Positions 26,491 through 36,308 of a stretch of 64,000 nucleotides of DNA are shown here, piece by piece. Within the stretch, counting starts at the first letter, position 1. Each line of letters begins with the position of its first letter. The notes under the pieces are model-generated. The model worked only from the letters and a program-made list of their open reading frames with translations. It was not told the DNA's origin and made no database searches. Source of the DNA: Pseudoxanthomonas sp. CF385 (GTDB lineage Bacteria > Pseudomonadota > Gammaproteobacteria > Xanthomonadales > Xanthomonadaceae); NCBI RefSeq assembly GCF_900104255.1, contig NZ_FNKZ01000002.1, positions 372,001 to 436,000 on the forward strand, in the 5' to 3' direction. Position numbers and translations under genes: made by a program.

Positions 26491-29400
26491 ATGTCCTCCC
26501 GTTTCGTCCATCTCCACCTGCACACCGAATTTTCGTTGGCGGATTCGATCATCCGCGTGCCCGAGAAGCCGGAGCAGGCCGACCCGAAGAAGGCCAAGCA
26601 GGCGAACCTGCTGAGCCGCGCGGTGGAACTGGGCATGCCCGCGCTCGCGGTCACCGATCGCAACAACCTGTTCGCGCTGGTGAAGTTCTACAAGGCGGCC
26701 GAAGGCGTGGGCCTGAAGCCCATCGCCGGCGCGGACCTGCTCGTCGCTGAAGGCAACGAGGCCCCGTGGACGGTCACGCTGCTGTGCCGAGATCGCGACG
26801 GCTACCTGTCGCTGTCGCGCCTGCTGACCCGCGCCTGGATGGAAGGCCACCGCACCGATGGCGTGGCGATCGACCCGGAGTGGCTGCGCCAGGACCATGC
26901 GGGCCTGTTCGCGCTGATGGGGCGGCAGAGCCTGGCCGGCCGGATGGCGCTCGGTGGACGCCATGACCTGGCCGAGCAGCACCTCGCCGACTGGCAGCGC
27001 AGCTTCGGCGACGACCTGCACCTGGAACTGACCCGCACGCAGCGCGATGGCGAAGAGGCCTTCAACGCCTTCGCCCTGCAAGCGGCGGGCACGCGCAGCC
27101 TGCCGGTGATCGCCAGCAACGACGTGCGCTTCCTCTCCCCCGACGACTTCGACGCGCACGAGGCGCGCGTATGCATCGCCTCGGGTCGCGTGCTCGACGA
27201 TCCCAAGCGACCGCGCGACTACAGCCCCGAGCAGTACATGAAGTCGGCCGCGCAGATGGCCGAGCTGTTCGCCGATGTGCCCGACGCGATCGACAACACG
27301 GTGGCGCTGGCCCAGCGTTGCAACATCGAGATGCGCCTGGGAACGTATTTCCTGCCCGCGTATCCGGTGCCGGACGACGAAACGCTGGACAGCTGGATCC
27401 GCAACCTGTCGCACGACGGCCTGAAGGCGCGCCTGGAGAAGAACCCGCTCGCGCCCGGCCATACCCGCGAAGACTACGAGAAGCGGCTGGATTTCGAGCT
27501 GGACACCATCTGCAAGATGGGCTTCCCCGGCTACTTCCTGATCGTGGCCGACTTCATCCAGTGGGGAAAGAGCCACGGCATCCCGATCGGACCGGGCCGC
27601 GGCTCGGGCGCCGGCTCGCTGGTGGCGTGGGCGCTGCAGATCACGGATCTTGATCCGTTGCCCTACGGCCTGCTGTTCGAGCGCTTCCTCAATCCGGAAC
27701 GCGTGTCGATGCCCGACTTCGACATCGACTTCTGCATGGACCGTCGCGACGAAGTGATCGACTACGTCGCGCGCAAGTACGGACGCGACCGGGTCAGCCA
27801 GATCATCACCTACGGCACCATGGCCGCGAAGGCCGTGGTGCGCGACGCCGGCCGCGTGCTGGGCTTCCCGTACGGCCTGGTCGATGGCGTCGCCAAGCTG
27901 ATCCCGAACATCCTGGGCGTGACGCTGAAGGATGCGATGGGTGAAGGCAGCAGCGAGATGGCGTCGCAGGAGCTGATCGAACGCTACCGCGACGAGGACG
28001 ACGTCCGCGACCTGATCGACCTCGCGCGCCAGCTGGAAGACCTGACCCGCAACGCCGGCAAGCACGCTGGCGGCGTGGTGATCGCGCCGACGCCGTTGTC
28101 GGACTTCTGCCCGCTGTTCGCCGAACACGACGAAGGCGGACGCGGCAGGAACCCGGTCACCCAGTTCGACAAGGACGACGTCGAAGCCGTCGGCTTGGTG
28201 AAGTTCGACTTCCTCGGCCTGCGCACGCTGACGATCATCGACTGGGCGGTGAAGGCGGTGAACGCGCGCCGCGCGCACCTGGGCGTCACGCCGGTCGACA
28301 TCGCCACGATCCCGCTCGACGACGCCAGCGTGTACCGCGACGTGTTCGCCAACGGCAACACCGGCTCGGTGTTCCAGTTCGAATCCTCGGGCATGCGCCG
28401 CGCCCTGAAGGAAGCCAAGCCCGACCGGTTCGAGGACCTGATCGCGCTGAACGCGCTGTACCGCCCCGGCCCGATGGACATGATCCCGTCCTTCGTCGAG
28501 CGCAAACACGGGCGCGAGGAGTTCGATTACCCCGACCCTCGCACCAGGACCATGCTGGAAGAGACCTACGGCATCATGGTCTACCAGGAGCAGGTCATGC
28601 AGATGGCGCAGATCGTCGGCGGCTACTCGCTGGGCGGCGCCGACCTGCTTCGCCGTGCGATGGGCAAGAAGGTCCCGGCCGAAATGGCCAAGCAGCGCGA
28701 GATCTTCCGCGAAGGCGCGGCGAAGGGCGGCGTCGACGAGCGCAAGGCCGACGAGATCTTCGACCTGATGGAGAAGTTCGCCGGCTACGGCTTCAACAAG
28801 TCGCACGCCGCCGCGTACTCGCTGGTCGCCTACCAGACCGCGTGGCTGAAGAAGCACTACCCCGCCGAGTTCATGGCTGCCACGCTGTCGTCGGACATGG
28901 ACAAGACCGACAAGGTGGTCGGCTTCCTCGACGAAGCGCGCGGCCTCGGCCTGAACGTATTGCCGCCGGACGTGAACCATTCGGCCTTCATGTTCGTCGC
29001 CACCGACGCCAACACCGTGCGCTACGGCCTGGGCGCGGTGAAGGGCGTGGGCCAGGGCGTGTGCGAGAGCATCGTCGAGGCGCGCGGCAATGGCGACGCA
29101 TTCCGCGACCTGCTGGATTTCTGCAAGCGCGTCGATTCCTCCAAGCTCAACAAGCGGGCGCTGGAAGCGTTGATCAACGCCGGCGCGCTGGATGCCCTCG
29201 GCCGCAACCGGGCGTCGCTCGCCCTGCAGTTGCCGGAAGTGCTGAAGGCGATCGACCAGATCACCAAGAACCGCAATGCGGGCATCGTCGACATGTTCGG
29301 CGCCAGTGCCGGCAGCGACGACATCCATGTTGAGCTCCCGGTAACGGACGAATGGCCGCTCACCCAGAAGCTGCACGGCGAGCGCGAGACGCTGGGCCAT

Positions 29401-30048
29401 TACCTCAGCGGCCATCCGATGGATCCCTATCGCGAGGACCTGCGCTCGCTGGTGGGCAGCGACCTGAGCGAACTCGACCGTATCTGGACGAGCGGTTCCA
29501 GCGGGGAGAAGAAAGGCTGGCGCCCCGAAGTCAACGCGATCGTCGCCGGCCAGGTGGTCGGCGTGCGCCGCAAGGGCGACAGCCAGGTGTTCGTGCAGTT
29601 GGAAGACGGCCGTGGCCGCATCGAATGCAGCGCGTTCTCCGATGCGCTGAACGAATTCGGCGCGCTGATGACGCGCGACCGTGTGCTGGTCATCAAGGGC
29701 GGCCTGCGCGAAGACGAATTCAGCGGCGGCTACAGCCTGCGCATCCGCCAGGTGTGGGACTACACCGCGCTCTGCCAGCAGCACGCGCAACGCCTGCAGC
29801 TGCGCCTCGACCTGCGCGTGCCCGGCCTGTGGGAACGCGTCGACGCGCTGCTGTCGCGCCATCGCCCCGGCGGTACGCCGCTGCGCCTGGACCTGCTGAT
29901 GGGCGCCGGCGGCAACACGATCGCCGGCATGCTCGACCTCAACGGGCAGAAGGCCGTGCGCGTGGACGCCGAACTGCTGGATGCGCTGCGGGCCATGCCC
30001 GGCGTGCGCACCGCCAAGCCCGCGTTCTACCGCCCCTGGGCCAACTGA
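26491..30048 (+). CDS. dnaE: DNA polymerase III alpha subunit
   Basis: Replicative polymerase. 1185 residues, close to the usual 1160-1195. N-terminal PHP domain (HLHLHTEFSLADS), Pol3-type polymerase core with catalytic aspartates in PDFDIDF (D409, D411 and D413), then tandem helix-hairpin-helix and OB domains. The ATG at 26491 matches the family start (MSSRFVHLHLHTEFS); the frame is open upstream to 26398. No strong ribosome binding site; TACGCT at 26461-26466 may be a -10 box. Followed by accA as in other gammaproteobacteria. Confidence 0.98.
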   Translation: MSSRFVHLHLHTEFSLADSIIRVPEKPEQADPKKAKQANLLSRAVELGMPALAVTDRNNLFALVKFYKAAEGVGLKPIAGADLLVAEGNEAPWTVTLLCRDRDGYLSLSRLLTRAWMEGHRTDGVAIDPEWLRQDHAGLFALMGRQSLAGRMALGGRHDLAEQHLADWQRSFGDDLHLELTRTQRDGEEAFNAFALQAAGTRSLPVIASNDVRFLSPDDFDAHEARVCIASGRVLDDPKRPRDYSPEQYMKSAAQMAELFADVPDAIDNTVALAQRCNIEMRLGTYFLPAYPVPDDETLDSWIRNLSHDGLKARLEKNPLAPGHTREDYEKRLDFELDTICKMGFPGYFLIVADFIQWGKSHGIPIGPGRGSGAGSLVAWALQITDLDPLPYGLLFERFLNPERVSMPDFDIDFCMDRRDEVIDYVARKYGRDRVSQIITYGTMAAKAVVRDAGRVLGFPYGLVDGVAKLIPNILGVTLKDAMGEGSSEMASQELIERYRDEDDVRDLIDLARQLEDLTRNAGKHAGGVVIAPTPLSDFCPLFAEHDEGGRGRNPVTQFDKDDVEAVGLVKFDFLGLRTLTIIDWAVKAVNARRAHLGVTPVDIATIPLDDASVYRDVFANGNTGSVFQFESSGMRRALKEAKPDRFEDLIALNALYRPGPMDMIPSFVERKHGREEFDYPDPRTRTMLEETYGIMVYQEQVMQMAQIVGGYSLGGADLLRRAMGKKVPAEMAKQREIFREGAAKGGVDERKADEIFDLMEKFAGYGFNKSHAAAYSLVAYQTAWLKKHYPAEFMAATLSSDMDKTDKVVGFLDEARGLGLNVLPPDVNHSAFMFVATDANTVRYGLGAVKGVGQGVCESIVEARGNGDAFRDLLDFCKRVDSSKLNKRALEALINAGALDALGRNRASLALQLPEVLKAIDQITKNRNAGIVDMFGASAGSDDIHVELPVTDEWPLTQKLHGERETLGHYLSGHPMDPYREDLRSLVGSDLSELDRIWTSGSSGEKKGWRPEVNAIVAGQVVGVRRKGDSQVFVQLEDGRGRIECSAFSDALNEFGALMTRDRVLVIKGGLREDEFSGGYSLRIRQVWDYTALCQQHAQRLQLRLDLRVPGLWERVDALLSRHRPGGTPLRLDLLMGAGGNTIAGMLDLNGQKAVRVDAELLDALRAMPGVRTAKPAFYRPWAN

Positions 30049-30144
30049 CGCGGGGCCGTGCGCCGCGTCACCGCCCTACCCCCCCGTACGTGACCGTCGG
30101 GTGGCTTCGGCTACACTTCCCCCTTTCCGGCCCATGGCCCGCAG

Positions 30145-31104
30145 ATGAACCCGAACTACCTCGATTTCGAACAGCCCATCGCCGATCTGGAAGCCAAGAT
30201 CCAGGATCTGCGCGCCGCCAGCACCGGGCCGGCGGTGAATGTCGATGCCGAGGTGCACGCGCTGCAGGACAAGCTGCGCATCCGCACGGCGCAGATCTTC
30301 CGCGACCTGTCGCCGTGGCAGGTCTCGCAGCTGGCGCGCCACCCGGCGCGTCCCTACACGCTGGACTACATCAAGGTCTTCTGCGACGAGTTCCAGGAAC
30401 TGGCCGGCGACCGCGCGTTCGCCGACGACGCCGCCATCGTCGGCGGCCTGGGCCGCATCGACGGCCGCAGCGTGGTCATCATCGGCCACCAGAAGGGCCG
30501 CGACACCAAGAGCAAGATCGCGCGCAATTTCGGCATGCCGCGTCCGGAGGGCTATCGCAAGGCGCTGCGCCTGATGAAGATGGCCGAGCGCTTCAAGCTG
30601 CCGCTGCTGACCTTCATCGATACCCCCGGCGCATACCCGGGCGTGGGCGCGGAAGAGCGAGGCCAATCGGAAGCCATCGCCCGCAACCTGATGGAAATGG
30701 CCGAGCTGAAGATCCCGATCATCTGCACGGTGATCGGCGAAGGCGGCAGCGGCGGTGCGCTCGCCATCGGTGTCGGCGACCGCACGCTGATGCTGGAGTA
30801 CGGCACGTATTCGGTGATCTCGCCCGAAGGCTGCGCGTCGATCCTGTGGAAGGATGCCGCCAAGGCGAAGGATGCCGCCGAGCAACTGGGCCTGACCGCC
30901 AAGCGCCTGAGCGCGCTGGGCCTGGTCGACAAGGTCGTGCGCGAGCCCATCGGCGGCGCGCATCGCAACCCGCGCCAGATGGCCGTGCGCCTCAAGGCCG
31001 TGCTGCTCAATGAACTCGACGCGCTGGAGCAGTTGCCCGTCGAGGAACTGCTGGCCAAGCGCTATGCGCGCCTGCGCGGCTACGGGGCGTACGAAGCGGC
31101 CTGA
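30145..31104 (+). CDS. accA: Acetyl-CoA carboxylase carboxyltransferase subunit alpha
   Basis: With AccD forms the carboxyltransferase that makes malonyl-CoA, the first step of fatty acid synthesis. 319 residues, standard length. The N-terminal helix, the [16 protein letters not shown] loop and [12 protein letters not shown] oxyanion segment are intact. It starts 96 bases after dnaE and ends in a strong terminator. In E. coli tilS follows nearby; here about 5 kb of accessory genes intervene. Confidence 0.98.
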   Translation: MNPNYLDFEQPIADLEAKIQDLRAASTGPAVNVDAEVHALQDKLRIRTAQIFRDLSPWQVSQLARHPARPYTLDYIKVFCDEFQELAGDRAFADDAAIVGGLGRIDGRSVVIIGHQKGRDTKSKIARNFGMPRPEGYRKALRLMKMAERFKLPLLTFIDTPGAYPGVGAEERGQSEAIARNLMEMAELKIPIICTVIGEGGSGGALAIGVGDRTLMLEYGTYSVISPEGCASILWKDAAKAKDAAEQLGLTAKRLSALGLVDKVVREPIGGAHRNPRQMAVRLKAVLLNELDALEQLPVEELLAKRYARLRGYGAYEAA

Positions 31105-31128
31105 GCGACCTCCTCCGCAGTCCTGTCG

Positions 31129-31156
31129 AAGCGCCGGTTCGTCCGGCGCTTTTTTT
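31129..31156 (+). terminator. Terminator of accA
   Basis: AAGCGCCGG (31129-31137), TTCGT loop, CCGGCGCTT (31143-31151), seven T (31150-31156). Confidence 0.9.
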
Positions 31157-31167
31157 GTCCGTGCGGC

Positions 31168-33978
31168 CTAGAGCGATTTGAGGAAATCCACCAGCGCGCG
31201 CCGATCCTCCGCGCTCATCGCCTCGAAGCGCTGCTTCGCGGCGGCGCCCTGCCCGCCATGCCACAGCACGGCCTCGTCCAGCGTGGCCGCACGTCCATCG
31301 TGCAGGTAGCGCACGTTCGGATCGATCGTCGCGGCCAGGCCCAGGCCCCAGAGCGGCGCCGTGCGCCACTCGCGCGCGGTGGCGCGCCCCTCGACATAGG
31401 TATCCGCCAGCTCCGGCCCCATGTCGTGCAGCAGCAGGTCGGTGTACGGCCGGATCGTCTGGTAGCGCAGCTCGACGAAGCGGTGGTGCCCGGTGCGCAG
31501 TTCCGGCGCATGGCAGGTGCCGCAGCGCGCGGCTTCGAACATCTGGGCACCGCGCCTGACCCGCAGCTGGCGCGCGCGTGCCTGTGCGTCCTGCTCCAGC
31601 GGATTGTCGAAATCGCGCTTCGGCGGTACGCCCAGCAGGCTGAGGTAGAGCGTGGTCTGGTGGATGTCGGCGGCGGTCAGCTTCGCGCCGCCGGTGTTGG
31701 CCTGCGCACAAGCGGCACCTTCGCTGCCGCGCGCGCATTCCAGCGACGGCATCAGCGGCGAGGCCACGCCCATGTCGGTGTTGAAGGCCAGCGAGGCCTG
31801 CTGTTCCAGCGTCGCACTGCCACCCTTCCAGCCGAAGCGACCCACGCGGCTGACGCCGGGGTCGCGCGCATCGGCGACGATCTGCAGCCGGCCGGCGACA
31901 CCGTCCGGATCGCCCTGCTGCGCCAGCGCCAGGCGCTCCAGCTGTTGCTCCGGGACGGCTTCCAGCAGGCCCAACCCGACCAGCGAAGATGCCACGCGCA
32001 CCGACAGGGCCGTCGGCAACGCCAGCGCCTGTCCCGCGCGATCACGTAGCGCGTAGTTCGGCCGGCGCAGCACATAGGCGCTGCCATCGGCGTAGCGGCC
32101 AGGCAGTTCGGTGTAGCCGGTCAGCACCAGCTCCGCTTCGCGGCCGTCGAGCGTGGCGCCGGCCTCGCGATAAGTGCCCTGCTGCAGGCGCAGGCCGAAG
32201 CGCGGATCCGCCGCTTGGGTGCCCGCACCGGCGATGCCGACGAACACGCCTAGCCGGTTCAACGGCGCGCCCGCCGCCGGCGAACTGCGGCCATTACCCG
32301 TGTGGCAGTCCACGCAGCGCGTCTGCGAAAAGTGCGGCGCGGTCTTGCCGGCGTGCGCGGTGAAGACCGTGTTGCTTTCCTCCGAGTGGCGACCGCTCGC
32401 GAACGAGGTGTGGATCAGCCGACGCCCTTCTGCCCAGGGCTGCATGTTGTAGCCGGCGATGTTGTGCGAGGCCTGCTGCAACATTCGGTAGGGCTCGTTG
32501 GAGGTGTCCTCGTGCAACGTCATCCACGCACCGGCGCTGAGCGCCTCGTCCGGCATCGCCAGCGAATCCAACGGCCGCTGCACGCCGTAACCCGGCCCGC
32601 GGAACCACGACACGATGCCGTGCGAACCGGCGCGATACACCAGTGCCTCGGCGTAGTAGTTGAAGCGGCCGATGATGTCGGGGTTGCCGGCCAGGAAGAT
32701 GCCCAGCTCGAACTCCACCAGGTCGCCCTTGCGCAGCGCGCGGTGCGCGTCGTTGGCGGCCGTGCGGATTTCCTTCACCAGCACGAAGGCGTTGCCGGGC
32801 GCGCCCGCGGGCGGCGTGTAGTTGGCGTTCGGATCCTGCCCGAATTGCGCGTAACCGGGGATCGGCGTCTGTGTGGCCACGCCACCGGGCAGTAGCTTCA
32901 TGCCGCCGTTGTCGGCGTACAGCGCCACCGAGGTCGGCTCCAGCGGATCTTCGCTGCGTCGCCCGATATAGCCGTGGCGGAAGTTGGTGCCGTACCAGTA
33001 GTGCTGCGGCTTCACCACGATGGTCAGGATGCGCTGCTCGCCGGACGTGCCGGGCACCGCATCGTCGTGGATGATGATCTCGTGCGTGCGCCGCTCGAAG
33101 TAATGCGGCGGGAACACCTGGTAGCTGTCGTCGACGATGGGTTCGCGCGCGTGCCGGTCACGCACGCGCCCACCGACGTGGGTGACCAGGGTGCCGTCGT
33201 CCTGCGTGTACTGGACCGGCGCGGCCTCGTCGGGCCACAGCAGTGGCTGGTAGTTGGCCGAAGGCGGCACCGGCGGCGGGGGCGGCAACATCGGATGCGA
33301 TCCGTTCTGCCGCACCGGCTGCGGCTCGCCGGCGCCGAGGTGGAATTGCTGGGCGGGCACCGCCACGCAGGCGACCTGTTCGAGGGAAGCGCCCGCGCTG
33401 GCTGAGGCACCCACGACACCGAGGCACTTTCCGCTGTTGACGTTGACGATGCGGTAACGGTCGCTGGCGTCGATGCGTTGCAGGCGAAAGCGTTGCGCGC
33501 CGCTGCCGTTGTCGTCCCACTGCTGTACGACCACGTGGTCGGCGCCGGACGCACCCGGGATGTCGGCGGATTTCTGCGTATGCAGGTTGCGCAGGCGGTA
33601 CTGGCCCGTCGCGGTTTCGGCGATATCGAAGAACTGGCGGTTCAAGGTCGCATCGCAGGCCGACTGCACCAGCGGCGTGCCGTTGGCCACGCTGCCGTCG
33701 CGGATCTCGATGCACAGGCCGCTGAGCACGCTGGCGACGCGGTAGCGCCCCGATGGCACCGGGTCGACATCGATGTTCTGTGGCGCGGCCGCCGCGACGG
33801 GTGCGCCGGATGCGACCCTCTGCGCGGCCGCCTGCGATGCCAGCATCGGGCGGGCGCGGCTCCAGAACGGCGCCTCCTCGCCGGCCTCCTCCGTCTGCAC
33901 GGAACAGGCGGCCAGCGAGGCCACGGCGAGCACGGCGAATGCGCGGCGACGCCACGCACGTACGAGGAGGACATGCAT
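31168..33978 (-). CDS. Ricin-lectin/di-heme cytochrome lipoprotein
   Basis: Predicted surface or periplasm-facing outer-membrane lipoprotein of 936 residues. Lipobox LAAC with Cys25 (serine at +2, not a retention aspartate). A ricin-type beta-trefoil occupies about 60-215, with QFF, QRF and QQF repeats replacing QxW. A proline-rich linker follows near 230, then a large region with two c-type heme motifs, CVDCH (555-559) and CGTCH (819-823), resembling the di-heme oxidoreductase/peroxidase-like family. The ATG at 33978 is supported by AAGGAG (plus-strand 33989-33994). Redox partner and substrate unknown; the lectin suggests carbohydrate binding. Single gene between accA's terminator and a divergent TPR gene. 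Confidence 0.8.
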   Translation of the reverse strand: MHVLLVRAWRRRAFAVLAVASLAACSVQTEEAGEEAPFWSRARPMLASQAAAQRVASGAPVAAAAPQNIDVDPVPSGRYRVASVLSGLCIEIRDGSVANGTPLVQSACDATLNRQFFDIAETATGQYRLRNLHTQKSADIPGASGADHVVVQQWDDNGSGAQRFRLQRIDASDRYRIVNVNSGKCLGVVGASASAGASLEQVACVAVPAQQFHLGAGEPQPVRQNGSHPMLPPPPPVPPSANYQPLLWPDEAAPVQYTQDDGTLVTHVGGRVRDRHAREPIVDDSYQVFPPHYFERRTHEIIIHDDAVPGTSGEQRILTIVVKPQHYWYGTNFRHGYIGRRSEDPLEPTSVALYADNGGMKLLPGGVATQTPIPGYAQFGQDPNANYTPPAGAPGNAFVLVKEIRTAANDAHRALRKGDLVEFELGIFLAGNPDIIGRFNYYAEALVYRAGSHGIVSWFRGPGYGVQRPLDSLAMPDEALSAGAWMTLHEDTSNEPYRMLQQASHNIAGYNMQPWAEGRRLIHTSFASGRHSEESNTVFTAHAGKTAPHFSQTRCVDCHTGNGRSSPAAGAPLNRLGVFVGIAGAGTQAADPRFGLRLQQGTYREAGATLDGREAELVLTGYTELPGRYADGSAYVLRRPNYALRDRAGQALALPTALSVRVASSLVGLGLLEAVPEQQLERLALAQQGDPDGVAGRLQIVADARDPGVSRVGRFGWKGGSATLEQQASLAFNTDMGVASPLMPSLECARGSEGAACAQANTGGAKLTAADIHQTTLYLSLLGVPPKRDFDNPLEQDAQARARQLRVRRGAQMFEAARCGTCHAPELRTGHHRFVELRYQTIRPYTDLLLHDMGPELADTYVEGRATAREWRTAPLWGLGLAATIDPNVRYLHDGRAATLDEAVLWHGGQGAAAKQRFEAMSAEDRRALVDFLKSL

Positions 33979-34200
33979 CGGGGACCAACTCCTTGGGGAC
34001 GCGTGGGGAACGTCGGCGGTGCCGCGGCCTCGCTCCCCGAGGCGACACGGCCCGCCATCCGAAGCAGGACGCGGCATCGTCGCAGAGCGCGTCGCCCGTC
34101 ACTGTGACCCTCGCCGCACAACCCGCGCCGGACCGGCGCTGGCGCACGCGACGCGGATGCCCGATGCTGGGCGCCCCGTCTCCGGCGCCCGCACGTCCGC

Positions 34201-34950
34201 ATGAGCCCACTCCTCCTGCTGTCCTTCGCCCTGCAGATCGCCTGTTGCGTGCACGTGGTCCGCACCGGGCGCCCGTTGTACTGGGTCTTCATCCTGCTGC
34301 TGTTCTCCTTCATCGCGGTGATCGTGTACTTCATCGCCGAGATCCTCCCGGACCTGCGCCACAACCCGTCGGCGCGCCGCACCGTCCGCAGCGTGCGGAA
34401 CCGCATCGATCCCGAACGCGACCGGCGTGATGCGGCCAAGCTGCTGAAAGCGGCCGACACACCGCAGAACCGTCGCCGCCTGGCGGAGGAAAGCCTGCGC
34501 AGCGGCGACTACGCGCATGCCGCGGAGTTGTACGAGCAGGCGCTGAAGGGCCTGTACGCCACGGATCCGGACCTAATGCTCGGGCTGGCGAAGGCGCAGT
34601 TCGGCCTGGGCGATTCGCCCAAGGCGCGCGCCACCCTGGATGCGCTGATCGCCGCGAATCCGTCCTTCCGTTCCGCCGATGGCCACCTGCTCTATGCGCG
34701 GACGGTCGAAGACACCGGGGACGCCACAGCCGCGATCCACGAGTACGAAGCCGTCGTGCAGGGCTATCCCGGTGAAGAGGCGCGCGCCCGCTTCGGCCTG
34801 CTGCTCAGGCGCGCCGGGGAGGACGGCCGCGCACGCGCCGTGTTCCAGGAAATCCTCGACCGCTCCGATGCCGCGCCGCGTTACTACCGCCGCGAGCAGC
34901 AGGACTGGATCGACGTGGCCAAGCGCGAACTCGCCACGCTGGCGCGCTGA
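34201..34950 (+). CDS. Membrane-anchored TPR protein
   Basis: 249 residues. The N terminus has two hydrophobic segments (about 1-15 and 25-47) with a phospholipase-D-nuclease-N-terminal-like look (YWVFILLLFSFIAVIVYFIAE); the rest is cytoplasmic TPR-like helices (about 75-245). No catalytic motif. Probably a scaffold or assembly factor; the partner is unknown. The ATG at 34201 gives a hydrophobic N terminus; there is no clear ribosome binding site. Divergent from the lectin-cytochrome gene across 222 bases that otherwise show nothing recognisable. Confidence 0.75.
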   Translation: MSPLLLLSFALQIACCVHVVRTGRPLYWVFILLLFSFIAVIVYFIAEILPDLRHNPSARRTVRSVRNRIDPERDRRDAAKLLKAADTPQNRRRLAEESLRSGDYAHAAELYEQALKGLYATDPDLMLGLAKAQFGLGDSPKARATLDALIAANPSFRSADGHLLYARTVEDTGDATAAIHEYEAVVQGYPGEEARARFGLLLRRAGEDGRARAVFQEILDRSDAAPRYYRREQQDWIDVAKRELATLAR

Positions 34951-35053
34951 TCCTCCCCGACGGGCGGTTGATCGCGATCAATGCGGGCGACGCTGTCCCG
35001 CAGGATGATGCGATCACCGGGTGGGGCGTCGTCCGCCCGATGGGAGGACCGTC

Positions 35054-35242
35054 ATGGACCTGTTGTCGTTGCCGTGGTGGTTGCTGCCGGCGGTGCTGTT
35101 CACGCTGCCGGTGCTGGTCGCGCTGGGCGTCAACCGCTGGCGTTTCCACCGCACAGGCGTCAGCCAGCACCTCGTGCTCGGCTTGTTCGTGAGCACCTGC
35201 TGGATCGCGGCGCTCATCGTCATCCTCCAGCGGGTGCGCTGA
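35054..35242 (+). CDS. 62-residue two-span membrane protein
   Basis: Not recognised. A strong GGGAGG (35042-35047) lies six bases before the ATG. Two hydrophobic segments (about 7-25 and 38-58) are joined by a basic loop (NRWRFHRTG). No domain name can be given. It is convergent with the GAF-domain gene, six bases away. Confidence 0.65.
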   Translation: MDLLSLPWWLLPAVLFTLPVLVALGVNRWRFHRTGVSQHLVLGLFVSTCWIAALIVILQRVR

Positions 35243-35248
35243 GTTCCG

Positions 35249-36183
35249 TCAGGCCGCCTGGCGTCCGCTGGCCAGCGCATCCTTCTGGTCGCTGAGATCG
35301 CCCTCCGCGCGCAGGTACACCTGCATCAGCGCATCGTCCGCCGAGTGGGATGCCGCGGCACCGACCAGCAACACCAGCCCCTGCCGCTGGCCGGCCTGGC
35401 GCGCCGCGGTGCGCAGGGCCTCGATCCGCGCCGCGACGTCACCGCCTTTCAGCAGCACGACGAACTCAGCGCTGTCGGTCACGCGGCTGACGTGGTCGCC
35501 CTCGGCGTGGTGGAGGCAGGCATCGAAGACCGGCTCCAGGCCCTGCAGGGTCTTCTCCAGCGTGCGCTCACCCAGCCGCCGTGCGGCGTCGGCCATGCCC
35601 TGTACTTCGACCAGTACCACGCTGTAGGCCTCGGTGGCGACGGGCGCCGCGTCCTCGCCCTGCAGCGCCACGAGCGCCTGTCCCTCGTGTTGCGCGCGCT
35701 GGGTGTCGAGCAACGTCGCGGTGATCCGCGCCAGCGCGCGCAGCGACGCCTTCTGCTGGTTGTTCAACTGGCGTGGCTGGGTGTCGACCACGCAGACAGT
35801 GCCCAGGGCTTCGCCACTGCCGGCGACCAGCGGCATGCCGGCGTAGAACCGCGCCTTCACGTCGCCGGTGACGATGGGGAAGCCGGAAAAGCGGGTGTCT
35901 TCGACGAGGTCCGGGATTTCGAGCAGTTCCTCCGGCTGCCGGATCGCATGGTCGCAGACGGCGGTGTCGCGCGTGGTCTCGTGTCCGTCCAGCCCGATGC
36001 GCGCCTTGAACCACTGGCGCTCGCGATCGATCAGCGACACCACCGCGATCGGCGTCCCGCAGACCGCGGCGGCCAGCGCGACCAGGTCGTCGTAGACCGT
36101 GCTCGGCAGCGTGTCGAGGCGTGGTAGCGATCCAGCGTGTGCTGGCGCGCGCGTTCGCGGTCGGCGGTATCGGTCGGCTTCAC
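35249..36183 (-). pseudogene. GAF plus degenerate GGDEF gene with an apparent one-base frameshift
   Basis: The natural start is a GTG at 36183 with AGGAG five bases upstream; that frame reads KPTDTADRERARQHTLDRYH and then loses homology at about 36121. The other frame picks up there as RLDTLPSTVYDDL and continues through a GAF domain (about residues 20-170) into a C-terminal GGDEF-like domain to 35249. One extra C between the CAC and GCC would restore the usual LDRYxxLDT junction. The C-terminal domain has DSAEF where GGEEF is expected, so no cyclase activity is likely. An in-frame TTG at 36202 could give a product with an unrelated N terminus. Either a true mutation or a sequencing error. 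Confidence 0.7.
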
Positions 36184-36296
36184 GGAGGCTCCTGTGGGGC
36201 AATCGCGTCCATGGTCGCGGCGTGCCGGTTCAGATCCCGTCAACGCGCACGTAAAACCGAACGTCCATCACAGTGCGCGGGATGGCCTGCGCCCGT

Positions 36297-36302
36297 TAGC
36301 AT
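36297..36302 (+). promoter_or_regulatory. Candidate -10 box of tilS, six bases from the start codon
   Basis: TAGCAT, then six bases, then the tilS ATG, with no ribosome binding site. The -35 region is weak. Confidence 0.25.
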
Positions 36303-36308
36303 GCGCGC

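Noticed and set aside
26431..29862. 1143-residue minus-strand open frame opposite dnaE
   Set aside because: Antisense shadow of a highly conserved gene; no start signal or recognisable motif.
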